From Denticeps clupeoides (lineage: Eukaryota > Chordata > Actinopteri > Clupeiformes > Denticipitidae): a DNA stretch of 64,000 nucleotides. Every line of letters begins with the position of its first letter. The stretch's first letter is position 1. The translations under genes and the position numbers were made by a program. Positions 32,350 through 43,637 of the stretch are shown here, piece by piece. The stretch covers positions 124,001 through 188,000 of the forward strand of contig NW_021630122.1 in assembly GCF_900700375.1 (NCBI RefSeq), written 5' to 3'. The notes under the pieces were generated by a model, which was not told the DNA's origin, searched no databases, and saw nothing but the letters and a program-made list of their open reading frames with translations.

Positions 32350-32787
32350 TGGAGACTGTGGAGAAGAGCTTGTTTTATTCTTATATTTCAGTTTTTTTCC
32401 AGGTAAACGATTGCTTGCTGAGATAGTGAATGTTAATTTTTATAAATGAACTTGTGTCCTCATGCGTGTTTATTTCTCAGGTATCATCTGTGATGAGATC
32501 AGACTGGATCAGACGGAGCCTCAGATTAAAAGACCAGGGGAGACCTTCAAGATCTCCTGTAAAGTGTCTGGTTTTAGCATGACCAGCTACTACATGCACT
32601 GGATCAGACAGAAACCTGGGAAGCCACTAGAGTGGATTGGAAGAATAAACAGTGGAACAAGATACTACTCGAGGCGCTGAATGACCAGTTCATCATGACA
32701 GAGAGACGTCTCCTTGAGCACACAGTACTTGCAGCCAAGAGCCTGAGAGCAGAAGACACCCGCGGTGTATTATTGTGCTCGAAGTCC
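32350..32787 (+). pseudogene. IGHV: IGHV pseudogene V21 (subgroup B/C mosaic)
   Basis: The leader exon (about 32350-32403) has indels and ends out of phase. The V exon from 32481 is open through CDEIRLDQTEPQIKRPG, ISCKVSGFSMTSYYMHW and IRQKPGKPLEWIG. CDR2 (RINSGTRYYS) is of the subgroup C kind, followed by a two-base loss and further indels in FR3. RSS CACAGTG 32788-32794. The change from B-like FR1-FR2 to C-like CDR2 suggests conversion or recombination between neighbours. Confidence 0.85.
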
Positions 32788-33120
32788 CACAGTGACACAA
32801 GAGACTGAAGTGCCGAACAAGAATTTCCTGTGTTGTTCAGAAATGACAGCGTAAGGCATAGCAACGTGTGATGGTACACCGTCAAATACGTTCCTTAAAT
32901 AAATTGCAAGCTGCACTTTCAAATTAAAATGAAAGTGAATATGGAAAAGCTTTATGTTAAATACATTGTTTAATCGCTGCTGCAAACAGTAAATATTCCT
33001 ACACTCATAATTTATAGAGTGGATAAAAAAAATTAAAACAAAGTCAATGCAAATCTCTTGACCCTTCAGCCCTTTAAAATTACACTGCACTGAGCATCCT
33101 GACAGTTTAAGACCTTTACA

Positions 33121-33535
33121 TGATGGAGATGTGGACCAGTCTCTGTCTTCTTCTCATTCACTGTGTGTAGAAGGTAAAGTGTGATGCTGCTGAGTTCGTA
33201 TGGTGCTGGGAAATATTGGTCAGCAACACTTCTCAACATGAGCTCATGTACCCAGGTATTGTGATGAGATCAGGCTGGATCAGACGGAGGCTCAGATTAG
33301 AAGACCAGGGGAGACCTTCAAGATCTCCTGTTTCACATTGAGCAGCTACTGGATCAGACAGAAACCTGGGAAGCCACTGGAGTGGATTGGAAGTATAAAC
33401 GGTGGAACAAGTACTACTCAGAGGCGCTGAAAGACCAGTTCATGACTGATGAAATCTCCTCGAGCACAACGTACTTTGAGGCCAAGAGTCTGAGAGCAGA
33501 AGACACCGCGTGCATTATTGTGCTCGAGAGACTGA
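33121..33535 (+). pseudogene. IGHV: IGHV pseudogene V22 (subgroup C)
   Basis: The leader has a one-base loss that brings a TAG into frame before the donor. The V exon (33256 on) lacks four bases at its start and has further single-base losses. FR1-CDR1 keeps Cys (ISCFTLSSYW) but has the same shortened CDR1 as V9. No heptamer follows CAR-like codons at 33525. It cannot rearrange. Confidence 0.85.
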
Positions 33536-33649
33536 AGCCCAGTATGAAAACAGCTGTGCTCCTCAGGAACGACTGCAGTTCCCGGCCAACTAAATATCAT
33601 GCAGTTTATCTTTTTAATACGACATGAAAATACTACTTACAACCATCAT

Positions 33650-34409
33650 TCTGTAATCATTCTTCTAGCATCAATTACACTTGTCTAACAATACCCATCA
33701 TAAATATAATATCACACATGGCATAGTGTAACAGAGCTGGGCTCTGTTACCAGTGTAAACACTCCACACGGCCATATATGGTAAAACCAGATTGGGACGC
33801 TGCCGACGCCGCCCGGCTGGGATCCAGGGAGCCGTGGTTGTCTGGGAGGACGCCGCCAGCCCCTGCTCCCTGGCCAGTGGTGGCTTCATGTTCTGCAGGG
33901 TCCTGACCCTCGATGGGTTCTCCATGCGGCTGAGGTGGTCTGGCCCATGGTCCTGTGTCTGGTGGCATTATGGGCGAGGAGGAGGTTCTGCTGGGTTTTG
34001 TTGAGTACTCAGAGGTTGTGGTAAGTACTTTTTGTTTTTTACATGATACAGGTGGAGTGTCCCCGGTTCCACATGAATCCCCGGTTCCACTTCCCCTGTC
34101 CTAAAGCAGATCCCTTGATGTCTGTCCAGTTTTTATTGCAACATGCACAGGTTTTAAACGTTTCAAACAGAAGAGCCCTGAGACCGAGGGAAGGGTTTTT
34201 GTGGTTTAGTTTATCACGGTGTATTCGGGTGGCCACAGTGATAACTGCAATAACAAAAACCTGCAGCATTTTTAATAACCGTGGCACATGCTTACTAACT
34301 ATTTAAGAATATTAGTTATTAGTGATTTGTAACTTTATTGTTTTAGAAATTATTCTCAGTGTAATATTTTCTATAGAATGACTATAGTCTAAATGTATAG
34401 TGTAATTTT
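33650..34409. repeat. Cassette flank R, copy 1 (left part)
   Basis: A non-coding segment downstream of subgroup C that recurs at 52584-53240 and 63495-63946. It includes a GC-richer patch (33780-33990). Short open frames on both strands show no recognised domain. It continues at 34932-35930 after an inserted retroposon. Confidence 0.65.
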
Positions 34410-34931
34410 TTTCTCCGAGACACGGAATCAAGCACCCATACTACTGGTAGACCCCAGTGAAGAGACCAGCAAATAAATCCTGGTTCCTGACAACTGCTAA
34501 ACAAGGACATACCATGAAACAAACCAGAGGGTCACCACAGCCACCACCACCGTTACAACTACAACTTCAGGGATCTTCAAATGGACCAGTAACATCATTA
34601 TGGACACGTAATCTAGACCATGACACTGAATACATCCTGGACTTCTCCAACCCTACAACCGTAGGACTTATCATTATATCATATCCAACCCTGCACTGAC
34701 ACCATTTGCAGGCTCACTCTACCCTGGAAGGGGGTCCCTCTCTGTATCACTCCTTCCCAAGGTTTCTTCCTCTCTTTTTTTTCTCTCTCCTAGAGTTTTT
34801 TTTGTGTTGAGTTTTTCCTTGTGTGCAGAAGGGTCAAGTGTGGGGGGTGTCAACTGTAGGGCCTGTCAAAGCCCATTGAGACATACTGTATGTGATTTTG
34901 GGATATATAAGAAATAAAGGTTGTTGTTGTT
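34410..34931 (+). mobile_element. TTG-tailed retroposon, + strand copy
   Basis: An insertion into flank R with an 8 bp target duplication GTAATTTT (34402-34409 and 34932-34939), an AATAAAGG-type signal and a 3' tail of TTG repeats. These are hallmarks of LINE-mediated retroposition. The opposite-strand copy at 52006-52583 matches over most of its length. No coding domain is recognised. Confidence 0.78.
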
Positions 34932-35287
34932 GTAATTTTGTGAATTTAAGAATGTATAAGTGTATAAATGTCTAATGTAGTGTCTTTTCAAAAATCTGTC
35001 AGTAGAATTAATCACACAACTTACACAATTAACTCTTAATATTAAAGCTTGCTATAATGTATAGTTAAAATTCATATTTAAGGCTTAGACCAAGCAGGAT
35101 GAGGAGATGGTTTTATAATAACTAACATATAATGAAAACTAAAATTGTAATGCCACGGTGTCAGGAGAAAGGAGAGACACACTTGCTCAACGTCTGAGCA
35201 AAAAGTGGTGAGTTTTAATGCAAAAAAATGGAAAACAGCGCCATGGACAAATCAATGGACACAAGACAACCGCAGGTGCATTTTTAA
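34932..35287. repeat. Cassette flank R, copy 1 (middle part)
   Basis: Resumes the flank R sequence and matches 53240-53640. No gene is seen. Confidence 0.55.
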
Positions 35288-35292
35288 CAGGT

Positions 35293-35506
35293 TGTCATGA
35301 TCCGGACCGGCAGGGGTTACTCCGGATCCATAGTTCGGACCGGAGTTCCCTGATCGTGTTCACCTGGTGTATATGTATATAATTGTATAAAACTACCCTG
35401 TTCGTGTCTGTTCGCCGTTGGGTCATTGCGTGTTGATGTTCCCCTGTCTCGTGTTATGTCGTGCATATGCGTCCTCCTTCATCACCATGTCCAGCCCACC
35501 ATGACA
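35293..35506 (+). mobile_element. Solo LTR, 214 bp, with target duplication
   Basis: A fossil LTR-like insertion bounded by TGTCATGATCC and CCATGACA and flanked by perfect 5 bp repeats CAGGT (35288-35292, 35507-35511). The paralogous flank at 53630-53660 lacks it, which confirms an insertion after that duplication. A TATAAAA box lies near 35386. No internal region is present. Confidence 0.82.
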
Positions 35507-35511
35507 CAGGT

Positions 35512-36440
35512 GGTAAAAGTGTGGTTGTGTTAAAAGTGTAAATAGTGGGGTTGTCGGTGTACTTTAATGTCTGTGCTTTAAAGTTCTGTCGGCTGAGCCT
35601 GTTCAAAAATGAAAATAAAACTTGATTAACTGAGTCCTCTTCGGCATGAGGTGTGTATTTTAGTTTTTTGAGAAATGTAAATGAGTTTAGAGTAAATTAT
35701 TTTAAATAACTTGTGCGCAGTTCATGGTATTTTAGGTGCTCTGTATACGACCCTTTGTTAAGTCTGTGGATCAGTAAACCAGCACTGTGTTACTAATGTT
35801 AATTGGAGGAATTCACTGGAAGAAAATGTATTTAAGAGTGTCAGTGAACATTTGAGAGGTAAATGTCTATTGTCTTTTATTCAAAGCAAGGGGTCATTAA
35901 ATGGCCATATTCATAGCTAAATTTTTATGAATAATGATACTTTACAGCAACTCCATTTTTCTTCAGTTGAGCTGAGTAATGTGATGTCGATTCCAGCCCT
36001 ACTGTTTTCTTGGTCTTGGTACCCTCAAGTCTCGGAAATCAAAGAAAATTCCCTCTAAAATGAAGAAAGAATGTCCACAGATCCTTGATCCAAATACGAT
36101 ACCATTAATCCACAAGCCCCACCCCTTTCATTTAGTAATTATTACAGGCCAATGTAATAATTGCAGCAATATTTCTATATTGCTCAAAATTAAAGGTAGA
36201 TACACCTTACTGTCCTACACTAATGTAACCTTAACCAAACCTTCACGGAACGTTCCTTAAAAATTCGATCTACATTTTCCTTAACAAAATCTGGTCCATT
36301 TTAAAGCAACTTTTCAGTGATTTTTCTAGATTTGTGCAAATTTTTCAAATCTGTCATATACTGTTGAAGCGATATTTTTAACCTGCACGAAATAGTCCAC
36401 GGTCTTCAACAATCACCAGGGTCTCAGTCAGGAGTGACTC
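35512..36440. other. Intergenic flank
   Basis: Rest of flank R (matching about 53650-53995), then AT-rich sequence that partly matches the left arm of the tandem block (36050-36110 resembles 11770-11830). No gene is recognised. Confidence 0.5.
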
Positions 36441-36447
36441 AGTACAC

Positions 36448-36640
36448 TGAAGTGAGAGTGAAAGTGAAAGTGAAGCACAGCACACGGTGACACAATGAAA
36501 AGTGTCCTCTGCGTTTAACCATCATCCTAAGTGAGCAGTGGGCAGCCATGACAGGACAAGTATGTGGGGACGGTACTTTGCTCAGTGGCAGCTCAGTGGC
36601 ACCATAGCGGCTCAAGATTCGAACCTCCAACCTTGTGATT
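36448..36640 (-). mobile_element. tRNA-derived SINE, family 1, partial
   Basis: Reverse-strand copy with the GTGTCCTCTGCGTTTAACC and GAGCAGTGGGCAGCCATGA blocks and a box B remnant GATTCGAACC. The extreme tRNA-like end is missing. A stub of a similar copy is at 54005-54065. Confidence 0.75.
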
Positions 36641-36765
36641 ACTGGTCCTTGTGCATTTGTATTCTTGTCAAAGCCATTCATGCTTCGGCTTTATTAGGCA
36701 ACTTAGGGTTATGATAGACAAGTGCTCAAGTGCGAGTGCAGCTCAAATCTTCATATTCATTCTCT

Positions 36766-36895
36766 ATGCAAATCCACGTGTCCCTCCTTTCCTCCTGTCT
36801 ATACATCAAGATCAGGGTCCACTGTTCATTCTGCATACAGACCAGCATCACAGTAAAACATGTTGTCCACAGTTCTGCTGCTCCTGGCAGCTGCT
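36766..36895 (+). pseudogene. IGHV: Orphan V leader exon L4 with perfect octamer
   Basis: Octamer ATGCAAAT 36766-36773, ATG at 36860 (MLSTVLLLLAAAS), donor replaced by GGCAG. There is no V exon before V23. Confidence 0.75.
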
Positions 36896-37338
36896 TCCTG
36901 GCAGTATTTTTATCATGTGAGCATGTGTGCTGCACAAAAGCAAAGACCATTCTAGTTTTGTTTAGCAGAAAATTTATTCTAGGATAATTCGGGTAATTCC
37001 GTAAATAAATTTCTTCATTTGACCTCTAACATTAGGGCTCACCAAAAAGAAAATAATCATCAGGGTCTTTATCAGTTGACTTTGATTGAATTGCAATGAT
37101 ATGATGGGAGAGAAAAAAAATTGCAAAAGAGAAAAAAAATTTAACTTCACTGAGATTAAAGTCTGCATTTTCCCGACAATATTGAGTCTGTGCCTATTTA
37201 TTGACTGTGTAAATCAAATAACAATTATTTATATAGCAAATTTCAGTCCAAAAATAAATAAATCAGTAAATCTGTAATATTTTTACTTTCGTATTTACAG
37301 GAGCTCCAGTTCCTTTTAAAGCGTCTTGAGTGCAGGAT

Positions 37339-37346
37339 ATGTAAAT
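37339..37346 (+). promoter_or_regulatory. V23 octamer variant, separated from its TATA box
   Basis: ATGTAAAT, the subgroup D octamer form. An LTR element begins 4 bp further on, so this octamer now lies about 2.75 kb from the TATA box at 40095. Confidence 0.8.
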
Positions 37347-37350
37347 TTAC

Positions 37351-40075
37351 TGTCAGGATTGCCTGCAGCTGGGCTCCACACCTGACTCCAATCCTGACGC
37401 CCCATAAATGCCGGAAGTTTCCGCCCTTTCTGGTCTCTGGCATTTTCGTGAACTCTCTGCACGAACTTGACCTGGTTTAGTTTTATGTGTTTTGAGTTCT
37501 GGCAATCGCCACACGCCTACGGGTTAGTTTATGTTCTTTATTTAAGTTAAATTCGTTTTCGGCCACCGCGCCCATCTTTATTTGTGTTTATTGTTTATTT
37601 GTTAATAAAAACCCCTTCCCATGTCAGACCTCTGCGCTTCCTTCCCCCTTAAGTCCGTAGTCGTGACAGAATGCCAGAGACCCCCCCAAAAGCGCAGAGG
37701 TGGAAAGCAGAGGAGAAGAAACGCCGCGAAGGACGCAGCCCGGCGCGGCGAACGCGGACGCCAGGGAGACGCGCCGCCCGTTCTGGTGGAGCGTTTTCTC
37801 CCCGAGAAGCCGTGGTACGCGGCGCCGCGTGATGATCCGGGAAACTCCGCGAAACCCGGAAGCGACAACGTCGGCGGGTGAGTGGGCGGAGCGAGGACGT
37901 TGGCGTCGGCAGCAGCGAGGAAGTGACGTGGGCAGCGAGCGCAGAAGATGCGACCCCCACGATCTTCGGCATGTCGAGCCAAGAACTCTGCGCTCTTCTG
38001 GCAAGGCTCCCCGTGGACTGGGACGACACGGACGACGACGAGAGCACGGGAGACGAGAGTTGGGCTCCGCCCATCGCGCCAGTCTGCGATCGTCGCAAGG
38101 TCCGTGGGGACCCACGTCACTTCCAGGGGGGTGAGAAGCGGCAACAACGGCGGCGTTCCTCCAGCGAGGAGGTGGGCAGCCTCCAGCCCGAATGGCCAGA
38201 GTACTGCCCATGGGAGCTTATCGCGCCATGGGTCCAGGATGTCCGCAGGGTGGATGACCCTCGGAGTCACCTGGTGGGAGGACACGGATGACGAAAGCGA
38301 TGATGACATGGATTTTCGGTGGGCGGTCGTTGCCGGGATGGCTCCGCCCAGGCATGCGCGTCCGAGATCATCGCGGCCGTCCGTGATGACCCATGTGACT
38401 TCCGGGGGTACGCGGTGGACACGGACGACGACCAGGATGACGCCGTTTGGGCAGTCGGTGCTGGGATGGCTCCGCCCCATCGACGCCCATCCAGGATCGT
38501 CACGGGGTCCGTATGTCGCCCCCCACTCTTCCCCCTCTTTGTGTCCACCAGATGGCGGACCCCAGCCGCGGAGCCGAACCCCAGGGAGGAGGTTCCTGAC
38601 CCGAATGTGCTGGTCCAAGGCGAGGTGGACAAGCCCCAAGGTACCCCTAAGTCCAGCCGGCGGGGTGGTGCTCCCCCAAAGAATTTTTTGGGGGGTGCAG
38701 TTCGGGTTGGGGACTCCTCCTGAGGGGAGGGTAGGTGGGGAAGCGATGGAGCTGGGGTCCTCCGGTAGCCAGTGAGGAGGGCGGGCCAGGCATGGGCCTG
38801 CGTCTGCCTCCAGAGGGGTGGAGCGCCATAGAGCCCCCGGGTAGGCATGAGGACCCAGCTGGGACAGGCAGGAAGAGGGCCTGCTTGTCCCAACGGACGC
38901 AGAAGGGGCTAGCCGGATGGTCGGGCGATGCCCCCCCCTTGGCACCAGGGCCGTGCAGCGAGAGGGGCTGCATAGTCCCAGAAGGCACCAGCCTGGGGTG
39001 CCTGGAACAGTCGTCGGAGGCTCTGGGACAATCTCCCTGCGCGGTGCAGGGGGTGACACAAGACGTGTCAGAGGAGACGTGTGGAGACAGGGCCCACACG
39101 TACCCAGATGGATCGGCCCTGATTATTGTGTGCAGGTACGAGGGTCTGGGGCCGCCATGCGGGACCACGGCGGGGAGCCAGGCCGAGGGTCCGGGGCCGC
39201 CATCGGGACCACGGCGGGGAGCCAGGCCGAGGGTCCGGGCCGCCATGCGGGACCACGGCGGGGAGCCAGGCCGAGGGTCCGGGCCGCCATGCGGGACCAC
39301 CGGGGAGCCAGGCGAGGGTCCGGGGCCGCCACCGGGACCACGGCGGGGAGCCAGGCCGAGGGTCCGGGGCCGCCACGCGGGACCACGCCGGGGAGCCAGG
39401 CCGAGGGACCGGGGGCCGCCACGCCTGACCACGCCGGGGAGCCAGGCCGAGGGACCGGGGCCGCCACGCCTGACCACGCCGGGGAGCCAGGCCGAGGGAC
39501 CGGGGCCGCCACGCCTGACCACGCCGGGGAGCCAGCCCGAGGGACCGGGGCCGCCACGCCTGACCACGCCGGGGAGCCAGCCCGAGGGACCGGGGCCGCC
39601 ACGCCTGACCACGCCGGGGAGCCAGCCCGAGGGACCGGGTCCCCCAAGGGGAGGATACAGCAGGGCAGGAGCCCTGTGGTTGCCGCCGTCCGCCCCGCCG
39701 CCTTTGATGGTACTGTTGGGGCTCCGAGGACGTAGCCCTTGGAGGGGGGGCTCTGTCAGGATTGCCTGCAGCTGGGCTCCACACCTGACTCCAATCCTGA
39801 CGCCCCATAAATGCCGGAAGTTTCCGCCCTTTCTGGGTCTCTGGCATTTTCGTGAACTCTCTGCACGAACTTGACCTGGTTTAGTTTTATGTGTTTTGAG
39901 TTCTGGCAATCGCCACACGCCTACGGGTTAGTTTATGTTCTTTATTTAAGTAAATTCGTTTTCGGCCACCGCGCCCATCTTTATTTGTGTTTAGTGTTTG
40001 TTTATTAATAAAAAACCCCTTCCCAGTATGTCAGACCTCTGCGCTTCCTTCCCCCGTAAGTCCGTAGTCGTGACA
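37351..40075 (+). mobile_element. LTR retrotransposon with both LTRs, non-autonomous
   Basis: A fossil element with near-identical LTRs of about 320 bp (37351-37671 and 39753-40075), both starting TGTCAGGATT and ending GTCGTGACA. A purine-rich tract precedes the 3' LTR (about 39737-39748), and TTAC is repeated at both flanks. The 2.1 kb GC-rich interior has open frames on both strands but no recognisable gag, protease, polymerase or integrase domain, so it looks non-autonomous. The close LTR match suggests a fairly recent insertion. A related LTR begins at 63947. Confidence 0.85.
39125..39640. repeat. GC-rich tandem repeat inside the LTR element
   Basis: About ten or more imperfect units of 45-60 bp, each with GGGGAGCCAGG(C)CGAGGG and GGGGCCGCCA. 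The most regular units (about 39400-39640) are 45 bp long. As 45 is a multiple of three, every frame repeats, which explains the overlapping low-complexity open frames here. I do not regard these as genes. Confidence 0.8.
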
Positions 40076-40094
40076 TTACTTTCCACTACACCCC

Positions 40095-40102
40095 TTTATA
40101 AA
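40095..40102 (+). promoter_or_regulatory. V23 TATA box
   Basis: TTTATAAA in the same context as in V10 and V30. The LTR element lies between it and the octamer at 37339. An LTR sequence is now directly upstream. Confidence 0.75.
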
Positions 40103-40184
40103 GCACAACATAATTTCTGCCTCATGTTGTTGTTACCCACTTGTACAGATTCACATGCTTTAAATAATATTACAAGTGTTCAGA

Positions 40185-40616
40185 ATGGATCTGAGGAGTT
40201 TCTTGGCACATCATGGTCATGCTGGTGAACATAATTGTGAGTTGACGTTAATAAGGTAAGAGATGGTTTTTCCAGACTTTACAATTCTTACGCATTAAAC
40301 TCTTTTACAGGTTGCAGAGGTCAGAGTCTGATTCAGTCTGGATCACCAGTCATTAATCCTGGAGGATCTCATAAACTGACCTGTACAGCGTCCGGGCTAA
40401 ACTTTGTTAGCTACTATATGGCTTGGAACAGACAGGCACCTGGAAAATGCCTGGAATGGGTCACAAGTATTAGATATGACAGCGGCAGCATATATTACTC
40501 TCAAGCTGTTCAGGGTCGGTTCACCATCTCCAGAGACAACAGCAAGGATGAACTCTATCTGCAGATGAACCAGCTGAAGAGTGAAGACACGGCTGTTTAT
40601 TACTGTGCCAGAGACC
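40185..40616 (+). CDS. IGHV: IGHV segment V23 (subgroup D) with scrambled leader
   Basis: Leader exon 40185-40236 keeps its length of 52 bp, but one base is gained early and one lost late relative to V10. The middle therefore reads in another frame and the hydrophobic core is replaced by a His/Gly-rich stretch. The V exon from 40311 is open ([48 protein letters not shown] with an extra Cys in FR2, [26 protein letters not shown]). RSS: CACAGTG 40617-40623, CATAAACTG 40647-40655. The damaged signal peptide and split promoter make expression doubtful. Confidence 0.8.
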
Positions 40617-41040
40617 CACAGTGACACATAATACTGCAGCGCTGAACATAAACTGCACAGATTCCTCAGTGGTGGACAAAGTACACAGACAAAATATATT
40701 AAGTCCTCCCTTCCACTAGAGTTAAAGGTGAAGTCCTCAAATTAGCTTAAATACCAAAGAAAAATATAATATCACTCATAGCACAACACACTTTAGAGGA
40801 AATAATTTATTACTCTGACATATGTTTTTGAAATCTTTCATAAACACAAAATATCTGTAATTGCTTGTGATTTTGGGTTATATAAAAAATAAATAGTTGT
40901 TGTTGTTGTATTCATCTGATATTAAGACAAGACTGTGCAAAATCACATGGAATTCATCTGGAATTCATGAAAATGTATGTGAATTTATGTAACTGACATT
41001 ATTTGTGTGGTGAATTTAAATAAAAACAAAATTAAACATA

Positions 41041-41241
41041 TTTGACGCCCAGGGACTGTTGGGTAGACACAGCTGAGTCCTGGTTGATCGCAGCCAAACA
41101 TTATCCAGCCTGACTGGCCAAGATCGATAGGAGAGAGAGGCAGCCGCTGGACTGGCCATCGCGCCGTTTCTTTTGTGTTTTGTTAATAAATCCCATTGAT
41201 CGTGATGTCCGGTTTCAGTGCTTCAGCCCTCGGTCGTGACA
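41041..41241 (+). mobile_element. Solo LTR, short form, third copy
   Basis: Same fossil LTR as at 16911 and 26011, in the same place downstream of subgroup D. Its ends are slightly worn. Confidence 0.68.
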
Positions 41242-41507
41242 TATATAGCATGTAGTACATACACAAGGATGCACAAACACGAAATATACAGAAATGAACA
41301 AAATACTCCTCTTCTTGTGGTGTAAAACGGTAACAGCAAAGCTTGTTTTAATATAGCAGTTGTTTCTGGTTGTTTTTTCTAATTATTTTAACATAAATGT
41401 GAAAGCTGTTATATGCAAATAAATTCTCCAGTCATGCCCTATATAATGACCCAGCACATTACACACACACCACACAGTTTGAGTGACTTCTGCGACTTCA
41501 CATCTGA

Positions 41508-41941
41508 ATGATGGAACTCTGGACAACTTGGTGTTTCTTCTTCGTTCTGGTCAATGTGAAAAGTGTGTTTTACCACGTTATTTATTAATAATTGTTGTTA
41601 CTATAAACTAATATTAACGTGATTGTGTTTCTTAGATTGCAGAGGTCAAACACTGACTGAATCTGAGTCTGTGGTCATCAGACCTGGAGCTTCTCACAAA
41701 CTGACCTGCACAGCATCTGGACTGGACTTTGACAGCTACTGGATGGCTTGGATCAGACAGGCACCCAGTAAAGGGCTGGATTTTGTGGCAATCATTGAAT
41801 ATGACAGTGTTAGAAAATATTACTCCAATGCTGTGCAAGGAAGGTTCACCATCTCCAGAGACAACAGCAAAGATCAGCTCTACCTACAGATGGCCAACGT
41901 GAAGAGTGAAGACACGGCTGTTTATTACTGTGCCAGAAGCC
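41508..41941 (+). CDS. IGHV: Immunoglobulin heavy variable segment V24 (subgroup E)
   Basis: Octamer ATGCAAAT 41413-41420 and TATATAA near 41441. Leader exon 41508-41562 ([18 protein letters not shown]). The V exon from 41636 reads [48 protein letters not shown] (FR2 with LDFVA in place of LEWVA), [18 protein letters not shown] and [18 protein letters not shown] 41942-41948, 23 bp, CATAAACCC 41972-41980. Here YYC is intact, unlike V11 and V16, so this is the only subgroup E member in the window that looks functional. Confidence 0.92.
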
Positions 41942-41980
41942 CACAGTGAACCATAATTCTGCAGCGCTGAACATAAACCC

Positions 41981-42420
41981 ACCACATACAAGATATTTTA
42001 TTACAGCAGAAAGGGAAGTAATGTGGTGCAGAACAGGCATGAACACATCTCTCAAAAACACATCATTTTTTGTTCTCTTTCAGTATATTAAAGTGTTCCA
42101 AAAGAATTAAGTGCAAGTTCTCCATCTCATAATCTTTTTTCAATGAAATAACCATCTTCAATACAGGGGAGCATATATGAATAGAAACATTTGCCATTGT
42201 TAGAATAAAACAGTTATTTATTTTTCTGTTATTTCAAAAATAATTTTGCAATTGCTTGTGGGTGCAAAAGCTCAATTTACTAATATTTCTACCATTTTCA
42301 TGTCATTGGTTTAAACACAAATGGCTGCACTTGGGTCATATTACATGTTGTATATTATATATATTGTACAGCAACAACAAAACATAATTTACAGCGCTTC
42401 CTTTTCAAGCCTGTAGGGCA
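41981..42420. other. E-to-A interval
   Basis: Non-coding flank that joins subgroup E to the subgroup A promoter. It matches 26965-27420. No gene is seen. Confidence 0.5.
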
Positions 42421-42528
42421 GGATATGCAAATACCCTCCCACTACGTCTCTTTATAAAGCACAAGTTCACTTGAGCTCATGTCAGAGTTAGAAATACGTA
42501 TTTGAAATTGTATTTTTATATACTTATA

Positions 42529-42967
42529 ATGGAACTGAAGACAATTTGTCACTTCATACTCATCCTGGTCTACATACACAGTAAGAGGATCAATGTCTGA
42601 GCATTTTATATGATATTACTGGATTACTAGACTGTGGAAATAAACATGATTTTATTTGATTTAGGTTGCAGAGTCAGACTCTGACTGAGTCTGGACCAGC
42701 GTTCATTAATCCTGGAGATCTCATAAACTGACCTGTACAGCATCAGGGTTTAACTTGGTGACTACTATATGGCTTGGAACAGACAGGCACCTGGAAAAGG
42801 CCTGGAATGGGTCGCAAGTATTAGCTATAAAGGTGATGGCAAATATTACTCTCAAGCTGTTCAGGGTTGGTTCACCATCTCCAGAGACAACAGCAGGAAC
42901 GAGCTCTATCTGCAGACGAACCAGCTGAACAGTGAAGACACGGCTGTTTATTACTGTGCCAGACACC
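42529..42967 (+). pseudogene. IGHV: IGHV pseudogene V25 (subgroup A)
   Basis: Promoter (octamer 42425-42432) and leader exon 42529-42580 are like V17. The V exon from 42665 lacks one base at each of three places in FR1-CDR1 (near 42671, 42717 and 42755). Together these restore the frame for FR2 onward, but a TGA falls in the shifted stretch. FR2 to YYC is open ([30 protein letters not shown]). RSS CACAGTG 42968-42974. Confidence 0.87.
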
Positions 42968-43019
42968 CACAGTGACACATAATACTGCAGCGCTGAACAT
43001 AAACCCCACGTTCACAGAT

Positions 43020-43637
43020 TCCTCAGTGATGGACAAAGTAGAAAGACCAAATACTGGACTCCAATATTAAAGTCCTCCCTTTCAACTTGCACTGGTGTGA
43101 ACGTTAAAGTCTTCAAATCTGCTTAAAAATCTAAAGAAAATTTACTTTAATATCACTCATTGAAACATGATTTATTACTTTGAGGTATATTTTAGAAATC
43201 TGTCATAATCACAAAACATTAAAGGCTGAAGAGAACCAAGTGGCTGTGAATTAATAACATTTGAGGACACACACTGTTTTGACTGAAGACTGAAGCTGAA
43301 TTTTAAGGAAAATAAATGCAATTCATATGATCTAACTTTGTCATCACTTGGAAAATAAACATTTGTACACCAAACTATTTGCATTTGCAACAGTATTCAG
43401 GTAGAAATAGAGCGTATTCGAGAAGAATTCCAGGGGTACCAATCATTTTGACCATAACTACCATACTATCTTTCAGAAGATCAAGGTCAGTCAGAAATGT
43501 TCTTGTTCTTGAAAGGAAACCATAGTTAATTGCATTAAAAGACCATGTTTCACAGAATGTTTGAGAAAAAAAAACATTTCTCTCAAAGGAATTCTTTTAA
43601 GAAGTGACCCCGTTACCTTCTACTACTTCCTAGAGTT
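43020..43637. other. Downstream flank of subgroup A segment
   Basis: Matches 12772-13360 and 28018-28640. No gene is seen. It is interrupted at 43638 by a DIRS element. Confidence 0.5.

Noticed and set aside
34039-34306. Paired open frames in flank R
   Set aside because: No domain, not kept open in the paralogous flank at 52.8-53.1 kb on the + strand, so probably chance.
37602-39918. Long overlapping open frames of up to 485 residues on both strands in the GC-rich stretch
   Set aside because: They lie inside the LTR element, arise from GC-rich low-stop composition and a 45 bp repeat, overlap each other in all frames and show no recognised domain.
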